NCBI GenBank assembly: GCA_003266075.1
Contig: MUZZ01000046.1
Location: 1 to 18,915 of the forward strand
Length of the DNA stretch: 18,915 nucleotides
Source: Methanosphaera sp. rholeuAM74
Lineage (GTDB): Archaea; Methanobacteriota; Methanobacteria; Methanobacteriales; Methanobacteriaceae
Reading direction: 5' to 3'
Shown here piece after piece: positions 1-6,931 of this stretch. Numbering within the stretch: position 1 is the stretch's first letter; each line of letters begins with the position of its first letter. Position numbers and translations under genes: made by a program. A model generated the notes under the pieces. That model made no database searches. It had not been told where the DNA came from and worked only from the letters and a program-made list of their open reading frames with translations.

Positions 1-534
1 GGACATATTAGTTAAGTTAACGTCATGTACATTAAAAATCCATGTTTGAGTATTATTTATATATAATTCCTTTATAGTAGAACCAGATGCACCAGGGTCT
101 AATCTGAAACTGTTACCAGGGTCTTCACCTAGTAGTGAACCAGCGACTGTGTGTAAACTGATAACTGCATCTTTTGTACTACTGTATGCGTTTACTTGTC
201 TGTTAATAACGATGGAGTGGTTTTTATCAATTGTACCTTGGAAGTCAAGGTTGTCTCCATCCTTCACTGAATCAGATAAACTGTAGTTTTTACCTGAAAA
301 AATTTCTTCTACATTATCATTGTTAACAACGTGAGTTGTCACGTCTTTTTTCATATTTTTAGTATTGGATACATCCTTAGAAACACTTACTGTACTCATA
401 CCAGTATCATCCTTGATGACTGTGGCATCTGATATGTCATCTGTTGCACTAATTGCTGTAATGCTACATAGTAGTAGTACAATAGTAGCAACTAGGAATA
501 ATCCTTTATAGTTACATTTCATAATTATCGACAT
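1..534 (-). CDS. Secreted adhesin-like protein, N-terminal part (runs off left edge)
   Basis: The minus strand is open from an ATG at 534 (or 522, same frame) to the window edge, about 174-178 residues, so the C-terminus is missing. It begins with a classic signal peptide: MKCNYK, then a hydrophobic stretch LFLVATIVLLLCSITAISA with a probable cleavage site after the last Ala. The mature part is rich in Asn, Thr, Ser and Asp. It contains 'NLDFQGTIDKNHSIVINR' and 'TIKELYINNTQTW'-type segments typical of parallel beta-helix adhesin-like proteins, a family greatly expanded in gut Methanobacteriales. Likely exported and cell-wall associated; the ligand is unknown. I see no Shine-Dalgarno before either ATG. 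TATA-like runs at 543-551 and 555-565 lie about 25 bases upstream of the 522 and 534 ATGs respectively, so the mRNA may be leaderless. Start choice between 522 and 534 is open. Confidence 0.8.
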   Translation of the reverse strand, partial: MSIIMKCNYKGLFLVATIVLLLCSITAISATDDISDATVIKDDTGMSTVSVSKDVSNTKNMKKDVTTHVVNNDNVEEIFSGKNYSLSDSVKDGDNLDFQGTIDKNHSIVINRQVNAYSSTKDAVISLHTVAGSLLGEDPGNSFRLDPGASGSTIKELYINNTQTWIFNVHDVNLTNMS

Positions 535-540
535 CGAATT

Positions 541-869
541 TCAATTTTATACAATATTATAATATTGTGGCATTTTGATTAATCCCAATATATTTTATGT
601 AATTAACTGCTTAAATAGATTTATATAAATCATTAAAAGCTATAAGCCTTTAAATACGTGAAAATACTTTTAATTATTCTCGTTTGCTTCAATTTTCATT
701 ACGTTATTATAGATTTAATCTCATGTTGTTCTACACATTTTAAGTTAATTTGATTCCTATACAATTCATTTAAGTGGTGTAATTAAGATGTTTTATCCAC
801 GGATTTTGTCGTCACATTCAAAATTGCATATCTCATTCTCAAACTAATGGTTAAATATTTAAAATATGA
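541..869. promoter_or_regulatory. Intergenic region with divergent promoters
   Basis: About 330 very AT-rich bases between the leftward adhesin gene and the rightward small membrane protein. TATA-like stretches at 543-565 (minus direction) face the adhesin start, and one at about 852-866 (plus direction, aaatatttaaaat) faces the downstream gene. An 18-base perfect palindrome occupies 551-568. No ORF, RNA gene or repeat family is apparent in the rest. Confidence 0.4.
551..568. repeat. 18-bp perfect palindrome in adhesin promoter
   Basis: The bases acaatattataatattgt read the same on both strands. They lie just upstream of the adhesin start codon and overlap a TATA-like element, where a dimeric repressor could block transcription. 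Base composition is about 90% A+T, so one such palindrome could arise by chance; operator function is inference only. Confidence 0.3.
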
Positions 870-920
870 ATGAATATACCTAACTACTATAAGTTTATAA
901 AATTAGTAGGTAGTGATTGT

Positions 921-1307
921 GTGGATAAGAAGAATATCGAATTGGTAATCCTATTGACAGTTTTCATTGTATGTGTCTGCGTATTTGTCTACCAGTATAA
1001 CAATGATGTGACGACTACTCTGCTGGTAAATGAAAGTGAGGTTCATGAAAATGCCACCTTTAAGGGTCTTTTAATGGATTCTTATGGTAGTGGTGTGGCT
1101 AATGTGACGATAACATACAACAAGCCATCAAACAATACTAATGACTCATTAGTTGAATTAAAAACGGATGATACTGGCTCATTTACTATTAAGGCAGAGT
1201 ATGTTCATGACAAATCTGCCGACAATTCATATAGTAATTTCTCATTCAATGGTAGTGGCAAGTACAAGCCATCTAAATGGGATGGTAGGGTAACGGTAAA
1301 GGGCTAA
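921..1307 (+). CDS. Small membrane-anchored protein with Ig-like/carrier domain, unknown function
   Basis: I prefer the GTG at 921 (128 residues). It is preceded by a Shine-Dalgarno-like aggtagtgat at 908-917, and the best TATA box (852-866) predicts transcription starting near 885, after the alternative ATG at 870. From GTG the protein opens VDKKNIE followed by one transmembrane or signal-anchor helix (ILLTVFIVCVCVFVY). The remainder is predicted outside the membrane. It has the pattern of small beta-sandwich domains found in archaeal adhesin-like proteins: 'ATFKGLLMDSYGSGVANVTI', then 'ELKTDDTGSFTIKAEY', and several N-x-S/T sequons. No catalytic motif is seen. Starting at 870 would add 17 residues before the helix. 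It may assist the neighbouring surface protein, but this rests on proximity alone. Confidence 0.6.
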   Translation: MDKKNIELVILLTVFIVCVCVFVYQYNNDVTTTLLVNESEVHENATFKGLLMDSYGSGVANVTITYNKPSNNTNDSLVELKTDDTGSFTIKAEYVHDKSADNSYSNFSFNGSGKYKPSKWDGRVTVKG

Positions 1308-1368
1308 TATTAAATATGATTGCATCTAAACATTATGTCAGACAAAAATAATTAATAGTCATTAAAAT

Positions 1369-1412
1369 AAATATATAATAATAACTAAGCTAATAATAAT
1401 CATGGAGGATGA
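1369..1412 (+). promoter_or_regulatory. nac promoter and ribosome binding site
   Basis: A TATA box (aaatatataata, 1369-1380) predicts a transcription start near 1400. A strong Shine-Dalgarno ggaggatga at 1404-1412 sits 6 bases before the ATG at 1419, giving a short leader. Confidence 0.5.
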
Positions 1413-1418
1413 ATAATT

Positions 1419-1784
1419 ATGTTTTCAGGTGGATTAAATCCTAGACAACTAAAACAGATGGAAAAACAGATGAAAAAGATGGGTATGAACATGAAAGAAC
1501 TTGAAGGAGTTGAACAAGTGGTCATAACCCTCAAAGATAAGGAAATAGTCATCAAAAATGCTGAAGTAAGCATAATGAAGGCAATGGGCGAGGAAACCTA
1601 CCAGATAAGTGGTAAAGCAGAGGAAAGAATTAAGGGCAGTGACGACGAGGATGTCAGTGTTGAAATATCACAGGATGACATTGATTTAGTAGTAAGTCAA
1701 GTTGGTGTTAGTGAAGACGAGGCAAGACAAGCACTTAATGAAGCAAACGGTGATTTAGCCGAGGCAATAATGAAACTATCCTAG
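1419..1784 (+). CDS. nac: Nascent polypeptide-associated complex protein (archaeal alpha-NAC)
   Basis: A ribosome-associated factor that contacts nascent chains as they leave the ribosome; in archaea it acts as a homodimer. The 121 residues match the family in length and layout. A Met/Lys-rich N-terminal segment ('QLKQMEKQMKKMGMNMKEL', about residues 10-28) is followed by the NAC beta-barrel domain at about 30-68 ('VEQVVITLKDKEIVIKNAEV'). An acidic linker then leads to a C-terminal UBA domain at about 84-121 ('DIDLVVSQVGVSEDEARQAL' and 'NGDLAEAIMKL'). The start has a strong Shine-Dalgarno and its own TATA box. An oligo-T stretch follows 30 bases after the stop, so it looks monocistronic. Confidence 0.95.
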   Translation: MFSGGLNPRQLKQMEKQMKKMGMNMKELEGVEQVVITLKDKEIVIKNAEVSIMKAMGEETYQISGKAEERIKGSDDEDVSVEISQDDIDLVVSQVGVSEDEARQALNEANGDLAEAIMKLS

Positions 1785-1799
1785 AATCCACCTAAACCC

Positions 1800-1821
1800 A
1801 ACCTTCTAACCCATTTTTTTT
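1800..1821 (+). terminator. Oligo-T terminator after nac
   Basis: A C-containing stretch (ccttctaaccca) is followed by eight T at 1814-1821, 30 bases past the nac stop. Oligo-T runs terminate archaeal RNA polymerase; no strong hairpin is visible. Confidence 0.55.
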
Positions 1822-1949
1822 ATTTGAATAACTATTTTTAATAACATTCGCCACGAATTTAATACAAAGGCATCTTTTAAAACAAAAAATTACTAATAAC
1901 GAAGATGTCACACAACAAATAATCTATAAGAATAAATATAATGAAAACA

Positions 1950-2010
1950 ATATATATACAATAATAATAGGAACAGATTAAATAACAGATACAAAAAACA
2001 AAGGTGATCT
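1950..2010 (+). promoter_or_regulatory. Promoter and RBS of the NYN-RNase operon
   Basis: A TATA element (atatatataca, 1950-1960) predicts transcription starting near 1980. The Shine-Dalgarno aggtgatct at 2002-2010 is an almost full complement to the archaeal 16S tail and fixes the TTG at 2012 as the start codon. Confidence 0.5.
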
Positions 2011-2011
2011 T

Positions 2012-3052
2012 TTGAAAATAATTGTTGATGGGTCAAATGTAGCATATTACGGACAACAGCCCAATGAGGAAACAGGTAAGGTAACACCGAGTTTAAAAAC
2101 TCTTAAAGTTGCCATAAGCACACTAGAAAAATTAGGACATGAACCAATAGTACTTGCTGATGCACCATTAAGACATGAAATTGATGATAAAGATGGCTTT
2201 AATAAGATGATACAGAATGAAGAAGTATTTCCAGTACCAGCTGGTACTATAGCTGATCATTACATATTAAACCTAGCATACGAGAAGGATGCTAAAATAT
2301 TATCAAATGATTTCTTCAGAGACTATCAAGACGAATTTCAGGACATACAAAGCAGACGCTTACCATACAGAGTAAAAAATGGTAGATTCCAGATAGGAAA
2401 ACCAGCACCACCAAAGAAAGTCAAAAACATCCTCCAAAAAATCTGTTCTAAATCATTAAACGAGTTCGAAAGAAGAGGATTTGACGTATACAAGTCAAAG
2501 AAAAACCGTAAGTTCAGTGGACTAGCAGTAGCACAAGAAGCAATAACAAGAGTAAGCAAAGAAGAAGAAAACGCAATAGACTCAAAACTAGAAGACGTAT
2601 TCATGAAAATACCAATACTAAACAAGATGGTAGGATTCGTAGACGACGACATAGACGACTGCGACTTCCTCATATTCGTACTAGTAAATCCAAAAGACTA
2701 CAAAGAAGCCGTACACAACGCAGGAACAATAGCAGTAACAGTAAGAAACAAACTAAACCTAGACCACTCACCACTAGTAGCAGTAAGAAATGACCTATTC
2801 ACAAGACCAGGAACATTCGAGCTAAACATAATCTACTCAGACGAAATACTGGAAGAATCACCATACAACCTAAGCATAATAATCAACGACTCCGATTACT
2901 CATTCATAAAACACAATTCAAGAAACATAGCCAGTACACTCGCATCAAGGCTAGGAACATGGAAGTTCCCAATAGTATCAGTAAAACCGAGTATGCTAAT
3001 GGAAAAACCAGGACAATTCGAGATTTCCATAGAAAGGGGAGGGAAACGCTAA
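2012..3052 (+). CDS. Zc3h12a-like (NYN/PIN-fold) ribonuclease with duplicated C-terminal domain
   Basis: 346 residues. The N-terminal ~125 residues have the NYN/Zc3h12a RNase pattern: a first strand ending in the metal ligand Asp6 ('IIVDGSNVAYYG'), Asp50 ('IVLADAPLRHEID'), Asp82 ('GTIADHYILNLA') and Asp100/Asp104 ('ILSNDFFRDY'). This acidic set is used for metal-dependent RNA cleavage, so a cytoplasmic endoribonuclease is likely; the substrate is unknown. A Lys-rich linker (~130-190) leads to two copies of a ~56-residue unit at 218-273 and 285-340. They share DY, HN, IA-T, P-V-V and PG-FE-I at matching spacing. I do not recognise this C-terminal unit. The TTG start is set by a near-perfect Shine-Dalgarno. 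The TAA abuts the ATG of the next gene, so the two are co-transcribed and probably translationally coupled. Codon choice shifts sharply within the gene near 2340-2470. Confidence 0.8.
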   Translation: MKIIVDGSNVAYYGQQPNEETGKVTPSLKTLKVAISTLEKLGHEPIVLADAPLRHEIDDKDGFNKMIQNEEVFPVPAGTIADHYILNLAYEKDAKILSNDFFRDYQDEFQDIQSRRLPYRVKNGRFQIGKPAPPKKVKNILQKICSKSLNEFERRGFDVYKSKKNRKFSGLAVAQEAITRVSKEEENAIDSKLEDVFMKIPILNKMVGFVDDDIDDCDFLIFVLVNPKDYKEAVHNAGTIAVTVRNKLNLDHSPLVAVRNDLFTRPGTFELNIIYSDEILEESPYNLSIIINDSDYSFIKHNSRNIASTLASRLGTWKFPIVSVKPSMLMEKPGQFEISIERGGKR

Positions 3053-4267
3053 ATGGCTTTAGACAGACTTCTAAAAAGCCTGTTCAGTAGACTTCTCAAC
3101 AAAAAAGTTATCAGCATCGGAACCAAATATTATGCAACAAACGAACTAGAAACAGAATACGTAGGCTTAATAAACCTCACAAAGACAATGCTAGTAGAAA
3201 TACAGCCAGCACAGATAAACAGCCAAACAATATTCGCAAACCTCGAACGAGAAATCGACCAGAGAAATCTCCCCCAAAACAGGAAATTCATAGAAATAAA
3301 ACCAGCAGAAGACAAGATAAACGAATTTGCCCTACTAAGCAACATCATCATGGGAAGCGACAGATACCTATACGTAGAACTATTCAAGCCATCACAGCTA
3401 ATAGAAACCTTTGCCCAAATGATAATAGACGCCGACGGAGAAATCATAGAAAAAAGCAAAACAGAACTAGTAGGACACATGCCATCCAAAAAAGAGGGAA
3501 TAAGACTAGCAATAGAAATGATAACACAGGGAATGCAACAAAACAACAACGTCAGAGCAGCCGTGGGAATGACAGGAGCAGCATCAATTGAAAGAGCAAT
3601 AGACATGAACAGAGAAATAGGACAAACCTCAGGGGTAGGATTCACAAAACTAGGTGGAGAATATGGAGTAATATTCGAACAACAACCAACAACAGACAAA
3701 ATACACCTAACACCCATCGAGGCAGATAACTTCATGTACATAGATGCAAAGGATTCAACAGGCTTCATATCAAAATATGGAAAAGACCGCTTAATAGAAA
3801 TAATGAACGACATAAACACATACATCGACACAGAAGGAAACGGTAAAATCGAAGGATACCGTGTAGGAGGAGACGACCTAATAACCAACTTCCCAAACAA
3901 GGAAATAGCACTGAAAACAGCACTAGACTGTGCATGGTACGCACTAAACAACGAACTAAACCTGAGAATAGGCATAGGAAGAAGCAGAAGAGAAGCAGGT
4001 GAACACGCACACCTAGCAGATGACCTAAAAATAAACGACGACACAGCATCAATAGTATTCGACATGGCTAATGGAATATACTCATACTACATACCAACAG
4101 CATTCACAAGATCAGCAATAGACTACCTACAAAACAAAACACTAATGCTAATAGGCATATTCCTATTCATATTCATAGTAACAATAATTGGATGGAACAC
4201 CCAAAACATATGGCTAGGATTCGTCGCACTAATAATAGCAATACTAGTAGCCACACTAATGAACTAG
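3053..4267 (+). CDS. Membrane-anchored tandem palm-domain protein with GGDD motif (GTP cyclohydrolase III / GGDEF-like)
   Basis: 404 residues. Residues 226-350 look like a nucleotide-cyclase-type palm: first strand 'FMYIDAKDSTG' with Asp231 and Asp234, a helix, the hairpin 'GYRVGGDDLI' (GGDD 272-275), a helix, 'LRIGIGRS' (304-311) and a final helix ending 'LADDLK'. Order and spacing fit GGDEF domains, and more closely, as I remember it, archaeal GTP cyclohydrolase III. Residues ~104-210 repeat the same strand/helix order without the acidic motif ('YLYVEL', 'GEIIEKSKTELVGH', 'VRAAVGMTGA'), giving a degenerate first palm, as in two-palm GTP cyclohydrolase III. Two C-terminal helices (~363-381, 386-403) anchor it in the membrane with the palms probably cytosolic. 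GTP or another nucleotide is the likely substrate; the product is unknown. It follows the RNase gene with no gap, with a gggg-aggg Shine-Dalgarno inside that gene's end. Confidence 0.65.
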   Translation: MALDRLLKSLFSRLLNKKVISIGTKYYATNELETEYVGLINLTKTMLVEIQPAQINSQTIFANLEREIDQRNLPQNRKFIEIKPAEDKINEFALLSNIIMGSDRYLYVELFKPSQLIETFAQMIIDADGEIIEKSKTELVGHMPSKKEGIRLAIEMITQGMQQNNNVRAAVGMTGAASIERAIDMNREIGQTSGVGFTKLGGEYGVIFEQQPTTDKIHLTPIEADNFMYIDAKDSTGFISKYGKDRLIEIMNDINTYIDTEGNGKIEGYRVGGDDLITNFPNKEIALKTALDCAWYALNNELNLRIGIGRSRREAGEHAHLADDLKINDDTASIVFDMANGIYSYYIPTAFTRSAIDYLQNKTLMLIGIFLFIFIVTIIGWNTQNIWLGFVALIIAILVATLMN

Positions 4268-4279
4268 GAGGATATTTAC

Positions 4280-4684
4280 ATGAAAGCATCAACACAATCA
4301 AAAATATTCCTCATACTAATAATAGGGATAATAGCAATAATGTGTGGAACAGTAGCATCCATATTCATACACTTCGACATACCCAGCCTAGACAACCTAG
4401 CAGGAGGAGACAACGACACACTAAACATCACAAACCTCACCAACAACACAACAAACAACACAACAAACAACACACAGTCATACAGCCAGAAATCATACAA
4501 CAACAACAACTACAACAACTATAAAAAGAATACCAGCTACAGTAATAAGAATTACTCAAGTAGTTCATCAGCTAATAGTAGTCACTATAGTGGTGAAGGT
4601 TCTTCAAATAGTCGTTCTTCACATGCTAGTAGTGGTTCATCACAGGGTGGTTCTAATTCACCAAATACAAAAAACAATACATGA
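4280..4684 (+). CDS. Small single-TM protein with Asn/Ser/Thr-rich extracellular tail
   Basis: 134 residues. A short Lys-containing N-terminus is followed by one hydrophobic helix ('IFLILIIGIIAIMCGTVASI', residues 9-28). The rest is low complexity: NNTT repeats at 52-65, Asn/Tyr at 72-85, and Ser/Gly/Asn to the end, with many sequons for N-glycosylation. It is probably a signal-anchored or secreted spacer-like protein facing the cell wall. No family is recognised. It starts 12 bases after the previous stop with Shine-Dalgarno aggagga, and is the third gene of the RNase/palm operon, which ends at the oligo-T at 4705. All 16 Asn codons up to about base 4518 are AAC, whereas 8 of the 9 later ones are AAT. 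Confidence 0.65.
   Translation: MKASTQSKIFLILIIGIIAIMCGTVASIFIHFDIPSLDNLAGGDNDTLNITNLTNNTTNNTTNNTQSYSQKSYNNNNYNNYKKNTSYSNKNYSSSSSANSSHYSGEGSSNSRSSHASSGSSQGGSNSPNTKNNT
4442..4474 (+). repeat. 12-bp tandem repeat coding NNTT
   Basis: The unit aacaacacaaca occurs twice in full (4442-4453, 4454-4465) and partly a third time, encoding the NNTTNNTTNNT stretch of the small TM protein. It could vary in copy number by slippage. Confidence 0.6.
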
Positions 4685-4696
4685 TAATAATCGTAA

Positions 4697-4711
4697 CCCC
4701 CCCATTTTTTT
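4697..4711 (+). terminator. C-tract/oligo-T terminator of the RNase-palm operon
   Basis: Seven C (4697-4703), an A and seven T (4705-4711) begin 13 bases after the stop codon. It resembles the ends after nac and secD. Confidence 0.55.
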
Positions 4712-4766
4712 ATTTAATTTTTCATGGATTAAATTTTAATTTAGAAGATATAGAGAGGATAATATA

Positions 4767-5963
4767 ATGAAAGAGTTGGATAATGGTATATGCTCTATTG
4801 AGGGCATACAGGCTAGTGGTTACCGTGAAGGTAAGTATGGTGTGACAGTCATTTATCATAGGGATTCAACGGCTGTTGCTGTTTACACATCTAATACGGT
4901 TCATGCTGCTTGTATTGACATTACAAGAAAGCATTTAGAGGATGGTCGTATCTCGGCAATTATTGCTAATAGTGGTAATGCTAACTGCTATACCAAGGAG
5001 GATGGTATAAAGAATGGCTTAAAGCTTGCCGAAGTTGTTGCTTCTAAGCTTGATATTCCAGTAGAGGAGGTTGCAGTTGCATCTACTGGTGTTATTGGTA
5101 GGCAGATGCCTATGGATATTATTAATCCAGTAGCAATTAAGTCAGTTGAAATGCTTGGTAATAACCGGGAGTGTGCTAGTAATGCTTCTAATGCTATCTT
5201 AACTACTGATCTTGTTAGTAAGGAGTGTGCCGTGGAGTCAACACTGTCTGATGGTACGAAGTTCAGGGTTGCTGGTATCTGTAAGGGTAGTGGTATGATT
5301 GCACCTAACATGGGAACTATGCTGGGATTTGTCACCACAGACCTGGAACTGGATAAGGATATCATGCAGGAGGCATTAAACAAGGCAGTAGACAAGTCAT
5401 TTAACAGAGTTGTCGTTGACGGCGATGAGAGTACCAATGACATGGTCGTACTAATGAGTACCAATGATGTCTCTGGGGATTATGATAGTAACTTCCAGGA
5501 GGCTCTTGACTATGTATGTACTAGCCTTGCCAAACAGATTGCACATGATGGGGAAGGTGCTAGTAAATATATTGAGGTCGAATGTAGTGGTGCATCCACA
5601 CTTAATGATGCAGTATGTGTTTCCAGGAGTATAGTTTCCAGTAGTCTTGTTAAGACTGCTGTTGCTGGTGCTGACCCTAATTGGGGTAGGATTATTAGTG
5701 CCATGGGCTATAGTGGTGTTGACTTTAATCCAGATGATGTTTCTATAGCCATATCTGGCTGTGACAATACTGTGGTGATTGTTGATAGGGGTCATGTGAC
5801 TACTTATGATGATGCAGACCTGCTTACACAGGCTGAGGATATAATGCAAGAGGATGAAATTTTTATTAGTGTTAACTTACATCAGGGTGATAGTAGTGCT
5901 ATTTGCTTTGGATGTGACTTGACATATGATTATGTGCGTATTAATGCGGAGTATACAACTTAG
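4767..5963 (+). CDS. argJ: Bifunctional/monofunctional glutamate N-acetyltransferase (ornithine acetyltransferase)
   Basis: Transfers acetyl from N-acetylornithine to glutamate, closing the acetyl cycle of arginine synthesis; whether it also uses acetyl-CoA cannot be told here. The 398 residues match the family. Visible motifs are 'ANSGNANC' (67-74), 'STGVIG' (106-111, oxyanion hole), 'KGSGMIAPNMGTMLGF' (173-188), 'DGDESTND' (218-225), 'GADPNWGRI' (301-309) and the family C-terminus 'CDLTYDYVRINAEYTT'. Family knowledge: the proenzyme cleaves itself just before the catalytic Thr, here Thr184, giving alpha and beta chains. The residue before it is Gly rather than the usual Ala. The start is ATG with gagagga upstream. 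The TAG is followed within 17 bases by argB, so the two form an operon. Confidence 0.95.
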   Translation: MKELDNGICSIEGIQASGYREGKYGVTVIYHRDSTAVAVYTSNTVHAACIDITRKHLEDGRISAIIANSGNANCYTKEDGIKNGLKLAEVVASKLDIPVEEVAVASTGVIGRQMPMDIINPVAIKSVEMLGNNRECASNASNAILTTDLVSKECAVESTLSDGTKFRVAGICKGSGMIAPNMGTMLGFVTTDLELDKDIMQEALNKAVDKSFNRVVVDGDESTNDMVVLMSTNDVSGDYDSNFQEALDYVCTSLAKQIAHDGEGASKYIEVECSGASTLNDAVCVSRSIVSSSLVKTAVAGADPNWGRIISAMGYSGVDFNPDDVSIAISGCDNTVVIVDRGHVTTYDDADLLTQAEDIMQEDEIFISVNLHQGDSSAICFGCDLTYDYVRINAEYTT

Positions 5964-5979
5964 AGGAGGATATGTTATT

Positions 5980-6876
5980 ATGGTTGATGATATGTCAATG
6001 GATATTAGTAATGTTTTAATAGAGGCTTTACCATACATTAAGAAGTTTCATAGTAAGAAGATAATGATTAAGTATGGTGGTCATGCTATGATTGATGAGA
6101 CAGCGATGAGTTCCACTGCGAGGGATACTGTTTTACTTAAATATGTGGGTATGCAGCCAGTTGTTGTTCATGGTGGTGGTCCAGAGATTTCACGTTCTAT
6201 GGATAAGATGGGTAAGGAACCTAAATTTGTTGGTGGTTTAAGGATTACTGATTCTGAGACCATGGAGATTGTTAAGATGGTATTAGTGGGTAAGATTAAT
6301 ACTGAGATTGTTTCTAATCTTTGTCTTCATGGTGGTAAGGGTGTAGGTATTTCTGGTAAGGATAACTTCCTTATTGAGTCATCCAAAAGAGATCCAGCTA
6401 GGATTAAACACGATGATGGTGAAGTCTTAGAGGTTGACCTTGGATATGTTGGTAAGATTGATAGGGTTAATCCTCAGATTATCAATGATTTAACGGATAA
6501 TAATTATATCCCTGTAATATCTCCTATTGGTATTAATAAGGAGGGTAATACTCTTAACCTTAATGCTGATACTGTTGCTGGTAGTATTGCTTCTGAGATT
6601 GATGCTGAAAAGCTGATAGTGTTGACTGATGTTCCTGGTATTCTCACTGATCCAGATGACCCTGAGAGTATCATTCGTCGCATTCGTGTTGATGAGTTAC
6701 GTGAGTTAGTTGATAGTGGTGTTATTAAGGGTGGTATGATTCCTAAGGTTGAGACGTGTATTAATGCTGTTGAAAATGGTGTTAAAACTGCCCATATTCT
6801 CGATGGTAGGCTTGACCATTCCATCTTGTTGGAAATTTTCACTAAAGATGGTATTGGGACTATGATTCGCAGGTAG
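5980..6876 (+). CDS. argB: Acetylglutamate kinase
   Basis: Phosphorylates N-acetylglutamate with ATP, the second step of arginine synthesis, in the cytosol. I start at ATG 5980 (298 residues) because a Shine-Dalgarno gaggagga (5963-5970) precedes it by 9 bases. The longer frame from 5926 would overlap argJ and add a non-conserved leader. Amino-acid-kinase motifs: 'IKYGGHAM' (30-37), 'VVVHGGGPEIS' (61-71), 'GLRITD', 'NLNADTVAGSIAS', 'LTDVPGIL' and 'GGMIPKVETC' (251-260). An extra N-terminal helix precedes the first strand ('NVLIEALPYIKKF'). Such helices occur in arginine-inhibited hexameric forms, so feedback control is possible but not shown. Codon use is GT-ending throughout (GGT, GAT, AAT), unlike the preceding operon. 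Confidence 0.95.
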   Translation: MVDDMSMDISNVLIEALPYIKKFHSKKIMIKYGGHAMIDETAMSSTARDTVLLKYVGMQPVVVHGGGPEISRSMDKMGKEPKFVGGLRITDSETMEIVKMVLVGKINTEIVSNLCLHGGKGVGISGKDNFLIESSKRDPARIKHDDGEVLEVDLGYVGKIDRVNPQIINDLTDNNYIPVISPIGINKEGNTLNLNADTVAGSIASEIDAEKLIVLTDVPGILTDPDDPESIIRRIRVDELRELVDSGVIKGGMIPKVETCINAVENGVKTAHILDGRLDHSILLEIFTKDGIGTMIRR

Positions 6877-6904
6877 TGTCAATACCCGTATAACCTCCAT
6901 TCAT

Positions 6905-6921
6905 ATTATATTATTTTTTTT
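6905..6921 (+). terminator. Oligo-T terminator after argJB
   Basis: Eight T at 6914-6921 in an AT-rich stretch lie between the argB stop and the next start, and could end the argJ-argB transcript. The run lies only 10 bases before the next ATG, so some read-through is likely. Confidence 0.4.
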
Positions 6922-6931
6922 AGGTTGTAGT

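Noticed and set aside
541..869. Search for a tRNA or small RNA in the larger intergenic regions
   Set aside because: No cloverleaf, GTTC-type T-loop or stable hairpin could be made out in 541-869, 9480-9719, 12129-12427 or 18421-18745.
3130..4065. 311-codon open frame on the minus strand opposite the tandem-palm gene
   Set aside because: It is a shadow of the plus-strand gene's A-ending codons. The product is Ser-rich without any family pattern, has no ribosome site, and the plus strand holds a convincing protein.
4442..4474. Tandem 12-base units considered as a CRISPR-like or regulatory repeat
   Set aside because: Units are contiguous without spacers and simply encode NNTT within an ORF.
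4192..4524. 110-codon plus-strand frame overlapping the end of the palm gene and the small TM protein
   Set aside because: Its His/Gln/Asn-rich translation comes from the out-of-frame reading of aca/aac repeats. No ribosome site or domain.
5926..5979. Upstream in-frame extension of argB
   Set aside because: It overlaps argJ and adds 18 residues not like the family; the ATG at 5980 has the good ribosome site.
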